NCBI GenBank assembly: GCA_019614645.1
Contig: JABWDB010000008.1
Location: 372,001 to 436,000, forward strand
Origin: Stratiolaelaps scimitus
Lineage: Eukaryota > Arthropoda > Arachnida > Mesostigmata > Laelapidae
DNA length: 64,000 nt
Direction of reading: 5' to 3'
Of the stretch, positions 39,179 through 50,872 are shown in pieces; position 1 is the first letter of the stretch; every line of letters starts with the position of its first letter. A program made the translations under genes and the position numbers. The notes below the pieces were generated by a model. It did no database searches, was not told the DNA's origin, and saw only the letters and a program-made list of their open reading frames with translations.

Positions 39179-40957
39179 ATCCCTCTTCTTTCTGTTGCGT
39201 CTCTCGTGGATGTACGGCGTCGCCTCGTATAACTGATGGCCTGGCCGCGTCAGACCGATTAGACGGATGAATATGCGAACGGCAAAATGAAATCGGTGAC
39301 GGAGAACTCGCTCGTCAGCAGCTCGGCGTCTGGTCTCGACCCTTTGGAAATAAGGCTTTTTATTCCTTGGTCGTCTGAATTTCTGAATAGCAATTGAAGG
39401 AATCTGTAGCATGCACAACAATATGACCTACATCGATTAGCAATGTGACAAATTGTGACAAGCGAAATAGGGGCCCATTTGCTTTTTGATGAATGTACGC
39501 CGTTTAGATATCTTCGATAAGGTGCTCTTTCAGTCCAATTGAATCGATTGTGCAACATGTGCATGGAGAGAGGTTGAGAGCGTTTCTTGTTGTTATTTTT
39601 ATAGAAGGCCTCGATTCGAAGGAAGAGATATTGTCCGAGCCGATCTGGCGATGTGGCGCCGCAGACCTTCCCCACAGGACAAATTGTTTGTGGAAACAAT
39701 TTGTCGATGACTCGATGAACTAGCCTGTCCTAATGTTTTGCCTACCAATGCCACTATGCCCGATGACACTTGGCGGACATTGTTGCGCTTCCGTACAAGC
39801 AACCGTTGCCAATCTTACCAAACACGTGGAATATATTAGGGAAAGAGAATGATTCGCACCGATTTTTAGCAACGATTTTGTTTTTGAGAGGAGGAACTAT
39901 TCGTGCATTCACAAATGCCACCAGAGATATTTCAATCTCCATAAAAGTCTCGGGCAGATCCAGTGCAGGAGGGGGCGTTGACGTGGAGGACAAAACGCTG
40001 CTCTACCTGCTAAAACCGTCATCCTCTGCTGAGAGTATCTATCTCTTCCCTGCGATGATTAAGTGGAAGTCGGTGTATTTCATGTCATAGAACACTATCA
40101 AACTCAGTGTAAACGCCAGATTATCTAGGCTAATTTAAAATCGCGTCATTCGAAGCTGGCGTGCGTAATCAATTTGCGGCTTTGATAATCGACGATATCA
40201 CGGTGTTCCTTCTCAGGTGAAATGCTTCTATCAATTAGGATCATCAGCGAATTCCAACTTCTCGCGTTCGTATCTCTATCATTATATAGCTGTATGAATA
40301 CAACCGTTCACGATACTTCGCGGCGGCAGGGTCTTATGATATCAGGTACGGCTGTATCCCATATGATTTAGTTCATAGATTGATCGCGTGACATACGCTG
40401 ATGTTACTTTCCACCTGGAGTATATGTATATGTGCACACATGCCATGCATCTAGCACACGTGTGTAAAAATCCCACGGACCTCCCTTAAATTAACAGCGA
40501 TCCGGCGATCCGGTTTGTGAACAACATTCAATCATGAGACTGATTAGGGAATTAGTTCGAGAATTGTGATTTTTCAGTAACCTCCTTCACTCAATTACAA
40601 CATAAATTCGTGCTTATGTTGACTGTTTTTTTATGTGTTGATTATAACGAACATTAACTAATCATTCGAAGTCATTCAGAGACCCCCAGAATTATTGAGG
40701 GTCATCATTGAAAGTAACAGAGGTAGCATAATCACAGACGTGCGATCTCTGGACTCGTTGCCGGCTCTCAACCAAAGTTACTTTACACGGTACTGAAATA
40801 GTTTAATAATTACAAAATAATACATCCGGGCGAAATATAATGATTGATTTCATGCGAGGGTTGCTCCGAAAGTTTCACTCGGGTATAAATCTCGTATCAA
40901 TAGTTCAAGGATATTCATGAACGCTCCAACACAGAAACGGTACGGGATATATATATA
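39179..40957. other. Non-coding DNA with unresolved minus-strand frames
   Basis: Several moderate frames occur on the minus strand, at 39259-39699, 39599-39802 and 39754-39993. One of them ends at an acceptable donor (CACGTGTTTG then GTAAGA, near 39817). They overlap plus-strand frames of similar length and show no domain. I could not build a consistent gene. From 40090 to 40957 I see nothing. Confidence 0.4.
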
Positions 40958-40990
40958 TTAGGTAGTCCCCAGCAAACTGTCGCCTCTTTA
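40958..40990 (+). repeat. Left terminal inverted repeat of the mariner
   Basis: Reads TTAGGTAGTCCCCAGCAAAC and continues to about 40990. The first ten bases match the right end exactly. After a gap, CAAACTGTCGCCTCTTT matches the right end with several changes. Confidence 0.8.
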
Positions 40991-41044
40991 AATGCCAATA
41001 ACTTTTGAACTAAATGAGTTAGAACAAAGATCTTTTGGTATGAG

Positions 41045-42097
41045 TTAGAGGTACTCTCCAGCTTTATTGACACACCGATTCCAGCGCTCTGGGAGTTTTG
41101 AAATAGCCAAATATTTACCATTTGCGTTTCCATATATAATTTCGTTATCTATTGCTTTTGTGAGTAACTCGACGGTTGCATATGGAACCCCACCTATTGC
41201 CCTTTTTAATGCATGGAAAAAACCATAATCACATGGGCTTAAATCAGGAGAATATGGGGGTTGATGCCATCGCTCAATATTGTTCCCCTCCATCCAGGTC
41301 GTAATTTCAGCAGTGCGGTGAGGTCTTGCGTTGTCGCCGAGTAACCACACTCGGTGCTGTCGATCCCCACGCCATTTGTTCATCAATCCTTTCAAGAAGC
41401 CGAGATATCGGGGAGCATTGAGTTTTTCGTTTGCCGCTAATATTTCGTAATAGCAAACACCCTTGATATCCAGAGCGAGTATCATCAACACCTTTCGTCC
41501 GAATCTATCTGGCACTGCCACAGACGCCGCCACTTCACCTTGTCGGAGCCACTGTTTTGCTTGGTCCTTCTCAGGGGGTCTGTGCAGGCTAACCCATGTC
41601 TCGTCTATCGACACGGTGTGCTCTAAGCGACTGGTTTGTTGCGTATAAGTATTCAAATTAGATGTCGAACACTCCACACGCATTTTCATCTGCTCAGCAG
41701 TCAGTATATGGGGAACCCATTTTGCATTGATTTTCTTCATCTTCAGTACATTGGTGACAATTTTATGACATGTCACCCGAGGAATCCCAGTTTCAGCCGA
41801 CAAAGACCTCATGGACCAAGCTCTAGTTTGCTCAAAAGCTGCCTTGATTATGTCAATCCGTTCGTCCCTTGTCGCACCTGATTGCTGGTCCCCACCTCGA
41901 TGGTCATCGGTGTCCATATCTCCACTGTTAAATCACTCGCACCAACGTTGCACCGTTCGCAGGCATAAGGCAGACCTGCCGTACGCGTTCACTAATTGTC
42001 GATGGATTTCAGCTGGAGGGTGTTTTTGGAGAAACAAAAACTTGATGAATTCCCGTTGATTTTTGGGGGAATTTGAACTTTTTGCTGCAGCGTCCAT
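41045..42097 (-). pseudogene. Mariner transposase with one premature TGA
   Basis: This enzyme would cut and rejoin the element's ends. Starting at the ATG at 42097 (MDAAAKSSNSPKN) the frame is 350 codons including one internal stop, the normal length for the family. The N-terminal helix-turn-helix part (FIKFLFLQKHPPAEIHRQL) is followed by RTVQRWCE, then TGA at 41933-41935, then FNSGDMDTDDHRGG in the same frame. Downstream come KWVPHIL (the WVPHxL motif), SIDETW with the first catalytic Asp, LLGDNARPH with the second, and YSPDLSPCDYGFF with the third. Exactly 34 residues separate the last two Asp, so this is a DD34D mariner. The TGA replaces a position that is normally Trp (TGG), so a single change explains it. 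An earlier ATG at 42178 would add 27 residues. No other stop or frameshift was seen. Confidence 0.92.
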
Positions 42098-42209
42098 CTT
42101 TCTGATCGTATCGAAACCACTCAGTGTTCGAAAGGAAGCCACGTTCCTACCGCGTGCCCACTCCAAAAATGAACGCATTGTGTGGCGTAGTTCGGGCTGT
42201 GCGCGATCC

Positions 42210-42253
42210 GAAAGGCGCGACAATTTAATATATATCTTATCGCGACTACCTAA
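42210..42253 (-). repeat. Right terminal inverted repeat of the mariner, with an insertion
   Basis: The outermost ten bases match the left repeat. An AT-rich stretch about 11 bases longer than on the left follows, then TAAATTGTCGC, which again matches the left end. The extra bases include a copy of the 13-base sequence that also lies just outside the element. Confidence 0.75.
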
Positions 42254-45167
42254 TATATATCTTGCTACACAACTTTATTTTGGGATGAACACTTGAACTT
42301 CCCCAGCTGGGTTGGTCCAACGTTATATTTAAACTCCTACAAACAGGCTAGGTAAGAATGCAATAAAAAACACCGCCCCACATAACCGTTATGCACAACA
42401 TATGGCTAATAGTGTAGACTCGAGTGACAAACAATGCCTGATGCAATATCTCAATCCAATTCGAGTGTTGCTTTGTGGACATACGGTTCGTATGTGTTGT
42501 CCCTTAATATCCGTCCAGTCTGTGTATCACTCTGTCACTGTCTATGAGAGTGTCTGCTGTATCTCGATGCCGATAGTTTTAGCAGCCCTACGCCTGTTTA
42601 ACGACGATCGCAGCGTTATCATGTAAATGGCCTCGCTGCACAGCGGCGCCGTTACATCCACCGGGCCGATGAGGTTCTCGCGCACCCGTCCAGGCAGTAG
42701 CAGCGGTCCTGAATCCAGAATTAGATTACACGTCTGTCTCTTTGTTCGCCTTCTCCACCTCATCTTGGCCTGCTGGTCCTGCTTGGCCTTGTCCGTTCTT
42801 CTTTTTCTATCCCCTTAGCAGCGGAGCCTTCCCTACGAGTCACTCTCTGTGTGCGATCCTCTCTCATTCCTATGCCGCTGGTTGTCGTGCTTGGCCGGCA
42901 AGAAGAGGGGTCCTACGTCTGAGGACCCCACCACAGCTTCTACCACTGCGTCCACTGTCACTGCTCCTCCAATACACACACGGGCATAGTTCGCCCCCAT
43001 CGTGTCGTCGTGTCAGGATCGTTGGCGCCGCACCGTGCCGCGTCTACTTCGAGCCATCCGCGCCTACTCTGTGGTAGCTCCTCCCATCGTCGTAGCCGTG
43101 GCCGAACATGGCTCTGCTGACGGTCTACATTGACTACGATGGCCATTGCAGCATCGTCGACTACCACGGTAGGGCGCGTCGCGCCCTCCGCCTGGCTGCT
43201 TGTTGCCCGTACACCCTGTTCGCCTGTTGCCTTTATGGCAAAGCAACAGCAATTCAACCAACGTACACGTCGTGGAACGAACATGCCAGGGAGAAAGAGA
43301 GTGTGAGAGTCAGCTGCAGAACAACGACTTCGAGTCAGCTAGCCTCCAGTTAGAGTAGCACCAGCAGCAGTAGCAGAGTGCATACAATGCGTGCGACTCG
43401 ATGTGAAATGAAGATAAATCCCTCGTCAACCGCGCGGAGTTTCCTCCTCGCGTCGTAGTGCTGCTGATTGATGTCATGTTAATGCGGAATCCTTGCGGCC
43501 GGCGACTGCAGCGACTTGAGGGGATGGGCTTGCGCGGACGGCCACGGTTTGTCCGTGTGCCCATCGCGTCTCTCGCCGCCGTCGCAGCGCAGAGCGCGTG
43601 TCCGAACAGGGTATAGGCAAGCACAGAACACGAGCGGCAGACGACAGCGGCGAGGCGGGGAGCGAGGAAACAGCGAAACTGCACAATGATAGCAACTGTT
43701 CGTGGAGATAGTTCCCCGGATAGCGGAGTCGGCTATGGGAGATGATGACTGCAAGCGGATGGGATCAGCCGGTGGATGATCAGGGCGTCTGTTGATCAAT
43801 TGTCTCCGAAACTGCTGCGGAGCACCCCTCGTTGAATCGTTTCTGTGTTGCTTCCGGCTGCTGTCCTGCTGTCAAGTCAAATTTTCCAAATGGCTGTCGG
43901 AGCAACTAATGCCTTGCGAACTGCTCGTATTCATGTCACTGCGTGGAGCATGCCTGTACAGTGATTGTGTAGAGGCGCATCCATCGTGATTGGATATAAT
44001 CGACGAGTTGATATGAGGCGAGATATAATATGTATATGTGAGGCTAGTTATATTCTCATCCTACAGGAAAGCTTACGTGTTGATTCTATCTTTCAATATA
44101 CAATCATATAATATGAATAGTATAATGAATATGAAGACTATGGCGCGAATCTGGCTACTAGTGACAAAACAAATAGAAGTCATATGTAGCTGCTGCAATT
44201 ACACACATCATAGCAATGAATGAAGTTTTGAGTGGGATCCTATCGAATATGTCAAGTAATTGAATAATATGACCGTTCGTTTATTGCAACTTTTTCCTAT
44301 TTGACTGTGAAACGTTTATTTTTTCACTCCATTAGTGAGAGTTAGTCAAGAGTTATTTGAATTTATGTGAGAAATAGGCGAAAATACAAAACTCAATTTG
44401 TTGTCAACTCAATTCGAATAGTGAATAGTGAAGGGCCTCGGATCGTTGGGAGTATCAGAGCCGGCGACTACACTATATATGTCTATATACAGTAAAGAAG
44501 CGATATCAAATTCACACGATGGGAGCTGCTATGTACTCACGGTAGTGGGGAATATTATAATTGTTATTAAATCACTCTCGATTCGGAATATTCAAATCTG
44601 GTTTGCTCTAACCGGTGTGACATTATTTTGGATGAATTGTGGTCGACCCATTATCCCGCAAGTTCAAGTGCTACATATTGCCGTCATTTCCAGACACAGA
44701 GTCGAGCAGCGATAACATAATTGTGTTCGAAATGATAGCACCAAATTTTGACCAGTTTTAACACCGCGTAATAAATATATTTAAATGTGCCCGCAGATAT
44801 GGATTACGTGGAGCAATTTTCACAGGGAGGTATTTCAAGTGATTGACACCGCATGATTTCTCAACGACTAAATAGATCGAGCGTGAGCTCATTGTTCGAG
44901 TGTATCAATGTCGTTTATTATTATAAAACCACTAATTTGGTAAATATCAGAGGGTAAAATTGCAAATGTGACGACGTATACAAATGCACGAAATCCCGAT
45001 AAGATTCAGTAGAGAATGCTATAGATAAAACATAGGATACTGAATATTATTATTATTGTAATAATTTTGTTTTATTATGAGTGTTCCAATTCGTTCAAAG
45101 AAGAGTATGCCGGATAATGTTGAGCTGAATAGCGAATGGATAGACACTCGTCCACAGCTTCCAATCG

Positions 45168-45202
<35 letters not shown>

Positions 45203-47390
45203 CCTACGGCACAATCAGCAGGTATCAAATAAATGCGGAATGCTTTTGATAATAATCATCTACCCGTGAGGAATATGGAGGACATGATTTTACTGGCACT
45301 TCCCTAATAGGCCACAGTTGCAGTGACGCCTAAAGCACGATATCGTCAAATCAAATGTGGTAGCTGGTGGGAGATATTCAGTCCTGTCCAGCCTATAAGT
45401 AAGCCTACCACAAGGGCTCTCTCTCTCTTTCCTGACCTTGCTCGTCCGTATAACCACACTTATAGGGCCAGAACGGCTCCAAACGCCGTGGCTCTCAGGC
45501 CGAGTTACTCGGATGGCGCAGCTGAGTTAGCTCTACTAATGCAGAAGCCTAAGCCACACGTGCGGTAAAGATTCCCATCGCAACCGGAAGCAGTATATTC
45601 GTTGTGCTCTCGTGATGTCGATCAGGGCTTTTCTTCGCACAGAGAGCGAGAGAGAGAGAAAGCGAGGACCATCCAGTCTTTAACAGGCGGATAGTACTTC
45701 ATGGGGCAAGGGACGAAACGCGATAGGGCTATCAGTCTCCCTGCATATTGTTCGCAACGATGAAAAGGAACGAAGGGACGTCTAAGCAGCGTGCGAATGG
45801 CAGAAAGATGGCCAGCGAATATAAAGGAAGGCAACAAACCGGAAAAGAAAACCCGGAACTCAGCTGAAGACCATCCATGTCAGCCTCAGGCCTCCTATAT
45901 TGAGAAGCTCAACAGCACGCCCCGAGAGAGAGAGAGTTGGATACGAGAGTGTCTCAGTATCGGGTGGGTTGCCTCGACCGCGTTTTTTGCGAATGGTTTA
46001 TTGTATTTTGGCAAGTTTTACATAATGACGCACATATAATAGACATATGTAGTTAATAGTCACAGATTATACCTTGACGAGGTACGAAATCGTGTACTTA
46101 CCACAGTTACATAGATAAAGATTGACTGACACAAATTTGCTGCTGCTGCTGATGATGATGTTTTGGTTTGTCACAGGCTTCGGTGTGAAACATGCGGGTG
46201 AAATTCATGGGAAATTATTAAAAGTGTCTATATATATATATTGTAGATATTGACGAAACGGTTGATATACCACGCCGACGCTGTATTTTTAGGAGCCAAC
46301 TACAGGTAGACGACGATCTGTGCTACTGCGAAATGCAACTGTAGACGTCAGCTAATTGAGCTGATTATAATAGGATTCGGAGCTGGGCTGTATGCAACAT
46401 ATTCCTTGCAGCTATCTTTTGTTTGGTGAGTAATTTGGGGTGGTGGGGCTCGGCTCATTCATCAAGCAAAGTCATTCATTCTGATACGGGTTTATGTACA
46501 TTAGTGTCGAATATATCAAACACATGAATGCCAGTCATTGCTAAAATGAAATGGAAATTCGACTGAAAGTCGATTAGTATACATGCATCAACGAAGCTGT
46601 TGACCCCAGCAGCATGCACGTATCATCAGATTCAATCCGAGTTACAAATCCATGTACAAATCAGCTTCGGTCAGTAAAAGGGTATTTAATCAACCGCCAC
46701 CAACGTTCTCCCACTCCGCTGGTTGTTGTTCGTGCTCGTAATTTCTTTAATTACTTTTTTTTTCGTTACACTGTACTGGCCTTGTTTTCAGTTCAATTCA
46801 AGTCGACAATCTTCACTTTGTCCCCGAGATAAGAACTGTTCCACTTTTCAAGATGGCCATTATTGATCGCCAATGATGACAATCTAACAACAATGACAAT
46901 GACAACGACGACGATTACCGAATGAGCAATCTCTAAATGGACATGTCGCATGATCCCGGTCATGACCCCGAGCGTGCGAGGTGGCTAGACCGCCGTCCAC
47001 TCGACCAGTCACTTGCTGGCTCGTTGCCTTAAGTGCCTCCTCGTCCTTGGTCGTGTCTCCCTCATACGGGTGCTGCCATCTGCCACTGCTCTGTTGTTGA
47101 TTTAAAGGAATTCATTGGAACGGCCGGCAACCCGATCGCATTCTGGACCGCGTCGACGCCCTTTTTCTCTCTCAGCGGTTATTGCATTTCGCCTCCGTCA
47201 CCGGCGACGCCTTCAATGCTCCCGCGAGAGCTACCGCCATCTCTTCGCTGGCATGAGGCAAAGTCATTAGCTTCTTCTTCGTCTTCTCCTTTTCAAACCG
47301 CTTGCGTCCTCAATTCATTCGTTCGTTCTGAGCATCTTGTTTCTCGATTTCGTGATCCCCGTCGCCTCGAAGCGGGTGTGAGCGCAAGCA
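42254..47390. other. Non-coding DNA, with a GC-rich block at 42640-43800
   Basis: The GC-rich block keeps frames open on both strands (for example 42742-43077 plus, 42958-43284 minus and 43310-43799 minus) without any recognisable domain. From 44000 to 45300 the DNA is AT-rich and looks empty, apart from a TA tract at 45170-45198. A minus-strand donor-like CTGTG then GTAAGT lies near 46107, but the frame before it is stopped. Confidence 0.45.
45170..45198. repeat. TA dinucleotide tract
   Basis: About fourteen AT units without interruption. Confidence 0.95.
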
Positions 47391-47393
47391 TGC

Positions 47394-47966
47394 TCACCCA
47401 GTCACTAAGTCAGCCACATGGACAGGCAAGTGTACGGGCACCGACAGACTGCCAAACGCACAGTTGCAGGCCACATAGATCGGATTCCCCTTGACTTGGC
47501 TTCGAGGAACCCGGGCCTCCGATTCATCCACCCGCGTTCCGTTGTCGTCCCGTCGACGCGGCTTTCTCCCGCGTGGCTCGCTCATACACACATACACACA
47601 CATCAGATACGTCATCGGACCCGAACCACCAGTCCCAGACACGGCCGATCGGACTGGCTCGGGCCTGGATGAGGAAAGGGAATACCACTCGGCCAGTATA
47701 CCAGGGCCTGTGGAGGGGGGGCCATCGGTAGTATTATCTGACAGCAAACACATCACAGGAAAGAACGGCTCCGAAGTCTGTCGGCTCGCTCTGGTTGCAT
47801 TGCAACTAGACTGAGGAAATAGCCACCGATATTCCGACCTTCTCGCTCGCCGCGGTTTCTCCCGAGGCGAACAGCGCCGCGTGGCGGAACCCTCGACGGG
47901 TTCTCGTATCTGGGACGTTGACACCAAACGACTGCTAGTCTGCTTGGTAGCTCCGATAGCCAGCAT
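47394..47966 (-). CDS. Unassigned open frame of 190 codons in GC-rich DNA
   Basis: The frame starts at an ATG (47966) and runs to a stop at 47394. The product is rich in Ser, Arg and Pro, with no domain, signal peptide or membrane segment I can name. Plus-strand frames at 47033-47494 and 47491-47814 overlap it, so high GC alone may explain the open length. A CA microsatellite lies inside it. A coding exon is possible but unproven. Confidence 0.2.
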   Translation of the reverse strand: MLAIGATKQTSSRLVSTSQIREPVEGSATRRCSPREKPRRARRSEYRWLFPQSSCNATRASRQTSEPFFPVMCLLSDNTTDGPPSTGPGILAEWYSLSSSRPEPVRSAVSGTGGSGPMTYLMCVYVCMSEPRGRKPRRRDDNGTRVDESEARVPRSQVKGNPIYVACNCAFGSLSVPVHLPVHVADLVTG

Positions 47967-48007
47967 CGCTACCGGCGGCTGGAGGCAGATCGCCGAGTTG
48001 TCGCGGG

Positions 48008-48202
48008 TTAATCCCGGCCACTGACGCCTACTCGAACCTCTTCGTTGTTGAAGAGCCCATGGATTAGAGCTGAGGCTGCTGCTGTTTCTGTTACATCCTT
48101 GATCTGCTCAGGTGTCGCTATTGCGAGTGATCCATTCTGACTTTCTGATCCAATGGAGAATAATCCTTCACCCTCTGACCGATATATCTTCATGTGAGAC
48201 AT
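48008..48202 (-). CDS. Small unassigned open frame, 64 codons
   Basis: It begins MSHMKIYRSEGEGLFSIGSE and ends at TAA. Its composition is even and protein-like, with a probable helix over ATPEQIKDVTETAAASAL. It lies 41 bases upstream of the larger minus-strand frame at 47394-47966, so the two could belong to one gene, but no convincing donor-acceptor pair joins them. I do not recognise it. Confidence 0.25.
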   Translation of the reverse strand: MSHMKIYRSEGEGLFSIGSESQNGSLAIATPEQIKDVTETAAASALIHGLFNNEEVRVGVSGRD

Positions 48203-48973
48203 ATTAATCGCCCTTATGAGTTCTATACAGTTCGCACGGTCGACTACACAGGGGGAGAGCTTTCAGGGCATTGACATCTAAAGCAAGATGGTTCCACGTG
48301 GATCTTGAAAATTCCTCCTGGAATTTGGAAGGAGCACCGGATGTATAATTTGGTGAACTGCTGGTTCCAATTAGCTAACGGCTTACGGTTCCAGTGTTTC
48401 TAGAGCACAGTTATATGATGTTTGTTTTTCTTATAAATAATTTATTACCTACCTATTATAGATAAGACGCGAAAGGGTTAAACACTTAACGGATACGCAT
48501 ACACAGACTATATATGTATTTAGATCTGTACTTGAGTCGGATTCAGCTGCAAGTGTCCCACGAGCAGTGTGGGCTGTTTGCGGCAGATGTTGCCCTCAAG
48601 TTTCTTATACATATTACAAAATATTATAAAAATGTACAAGATCTAGGTAGCCTTGTATATGCTTTTCTTTCTATATTTCCCTGGACGAAAGTTCAGCATC
48701 AGTAAGACACTTTCGAGAGTCATTGATTATTATACAATCCGCATCGAGTTTGAGCCGGTGAAAACGGACTGAATGAGTGAATCTGCATTAGAATATATTG
48801 ATGGTCATATGTCACCATGATTCAAATATTCACTCATCTCCCGCTATGTCCTGGACCCCCCATTCACTCACGTTACCAGTGAGGACCAGTGAGGGCATGT
48901 CCCTCGTGATGTGCTCCTCGTGGAGGTTCGTTCGTTCTCCGCCGGGGATTTTAGCCAACCCTCGGCGCTCTAC

Positions 48974-48977
<4 letters not shown>

Positions 48978-49010
<33 letters not shown>
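48978..49010. repeat. CT dinucleotide tract
   Basis: About sixteen CT units, read as GA on the minus strand. It keeps frames open on both strands. Confidence 0.95.
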
Positions 49011-49013
<3 letters not shown>

Positions 49014-49693
49014 TTCAACTTCACCATTTCGGCCCCCGCAGACATGTGTGCATATGTGTCCTCGTTGAGTTCATTGTGAATCTGTGATTGCACCGAATGG
49101 ACTAAGGGCCCAAAAAATGCCTAGACGCACAGGAAACAGTTGCGTTTTGTACATCATCTCTCGATATGTAGGTATCCCCCCTCCAGGATGAATCGCAAAT
49201 TGGGATTATGGTTCGAAGAAGCCCAGCCAGTACGGTAGCGGAGTTTTGCCGGGATCGCGGATCCGCTCGGTCTCTCGTGGATTATTTATGTTTCAGTTGC
49301 GGAGGAGCCGGATGAGGAATACGACAGATGGAGAAACAAGGCCAGTCAGGAGGGCGTCTTATTATCGCTAGTGGAAACTATCGCAGGGCTGGGAGCAGGG
49401 ACACTTCTTTGTCCTCTGATCCCTTGGGGGAATATGAAACTACGGGATGACGGTTATCTCTACGGTGTGTCGGCGCCGCCGCGTCTCTGCTCGAACCCAG
49501 AGCCACCCGGGGTCGTTTCAGTAGAGCGAACTGCCTGTCATCGAAAGTCACAATTAGAAGCTGCAACTGCTTGCAGTTACCAACTCATGGTGCTGTCCTT
49601 CCCTGTCGATGACAAGCGACGCCGAACGAGAATCGGACCCTGCGTCAGCGACTGACGAGTGGCGGCATACCGCTCGGAATCGAGCACGATATA

Positions 49694-49698
<5 letters not shown>

Positions 49699-49736
<38 letters not shown>
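49699..49736. repeat. TA dinucleotide tract
   Basis: Nineteen AT units bounded by ATGTAC on the left and ATGTATG on the right. Confidence 0.95.
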
Positions 49737-49744
<8 letters not shown>

Positions 49745-50236
49745 ACTGTCTTCCCTTGTCTGATCTGAGTCCATGCTTATTCGTTGCGATTCTCCAGATG
49801 CGTTATTTTTACCTTCTCTTCGCTTAGGGTATAGGCGCATCGGCGAGCAGAGCGATCCCGCGCGGCCTCACACACCTGTCCGCTCCTCCGTACAAGCTGC
49901 TGAGCTGTGCTTTTTCAGCGGCCCGACGCGGACGATGACAACCCGAAATACCGTAGTAGTGTCCTGAATTTACATATGTAGTCATCGTAGTACAAAATTG
50001 TGTTCTATCGTCATTCGATTTGTCTTCCTGATGCTCTACTATTACTCACTGGAGCGTGAGGGATGTGTCGAGTACAGAACGAGCTATACAGCTCGTTTTG
50101 GCCACGATGCCGATTGGTCAGAGGATCGCGTCGCGCCCGATGGCTGGTTGTGGCGCCCTTCAAAAGCACTCAGGCCAACCCGACGCAAACAGACGAACAC
50201 GGATCGAGAAGGAAGGGCGAATCAAGAACTGTGTCG

Positions 50237-50296
50237 ACAACAACGGCAACAACAACAACAACAATAACAACAGCGGCGGCGGCGGCAGCAGCAGCT
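50237..50296. repeat. CAA/CAG and GGC triplet cluster
   Basis: Mixed CAA units give way to GGC and then CAG units. The plus frame from 50063 to 50461 passes through it as poly-Thr and poly-Ala and continues for about 50 mixed residues (LLTALQTVQRRQQLQQERGR). That could be coding, but it lacks other support. Confidence 0.8.
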
Positions 50297-50709
50297 GAGC
50301 TGTTGACAGCACTGCAAACCGTCCAGCGTCGACAACAGCTGCAACAGGAGCGAGGCCGAGCCATCAGGAAGATGTCTGCCTATACGGCCGAAGGATTTCA
50401 AAAGGACATTTCCACTTCGATGTCTCGTTATGTTCGGACTGATCGCAAGGGGGAGCATTGACATGCTTTTCTTGAGCACCGGAGTGTACGATACACGATG
50501 AGATCTCGCGTTCGCTCGTCGCTCACCGCTGCATTCGTTGGCGTTCACCTCAAATGGAAGCAACGCGTTCATTCACGAGTTATTCAGAGGTGAGGCTGAC
50601 AACGGACGGTTGATAGCGAACGAGCGGGTCGCACCTCGATGCCGTACGTGAAGAAGAAGAAGACGGCTTGTGTCATGCCGAACTCGAATAGGCGTTCGAC
50701 AAATAACGG

Positions 50710-50779
50710 ATATATATATATATATATATAACATACACATATGCATATACCCACATCAATATATATATATATATATATA
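50710..50779. repeat. Paired TA tracts
   Basis: Two TA tracts of about 22 bases each (50710-50731 and 50759-50779) are separated by an AT-rich spacer. They lie just upstream of a tRNA-like segment. Confidence 0.9.
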
Positions 50780-50799
50780 ATACTTTGCCGTCACCGTGA

Positions 50800-50872
50800 T
50801 GGTTTGGATGGCTAAGTCTCTCGGCTGTAAAGAGGCGGAGGCCGCAGGTTCGAGTCCCTCCAACTTGACATA
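50800..50872 (+). other. tRNA-like segment, probably a SINE head or tRNA pseudogene
   Basis: An A-box-like GGATGGCTAAGTCTCTCGG near 50806 is followed by a perfect B-box core, GGTTCGAGTCC, at 50847-50857. The spacing suits a tRNA. The acceptor and T stems do not pair fully, so I do not call a functional tRNA. The sequence AGGCCGCAGGTTCGAGTCC is shared, with few changes, with the minus-strand segment near 54745. Confidence 0.4.

Larger units (their letters stand above)
40958..42253 (-). mobile_element. Mariner DNA transposon, 1296 bp, nearly complete
   Basis: The element starts TTAGGTAGTC on the left and ends with its inverted copy GACTACCTAA on the right. TA lies directly outside both ends, as expected for the TA target-site duplication of Tc1/mariner elements. 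The length is right for a mariner, which is about 1.3 kb. The minus-strand transposase occupies most of it, leaving about 156 bases of 5' and 87 bases of 3' noncoding end. Beyond the first 10 bases the two inverted repeats match only in part, because the right end carries extra AT-rich bases. The insertion site is itself a short TA-rich tract. One in-frame stop makes this copy probably unable to make its own full transposase. Confidence 0.93.

Noticed and set aside
42640..43800. Several frames over 100 codons in GC-rich DNA
   Set aside because: They overlap on both strands and lack motifs, so GC content explains them.
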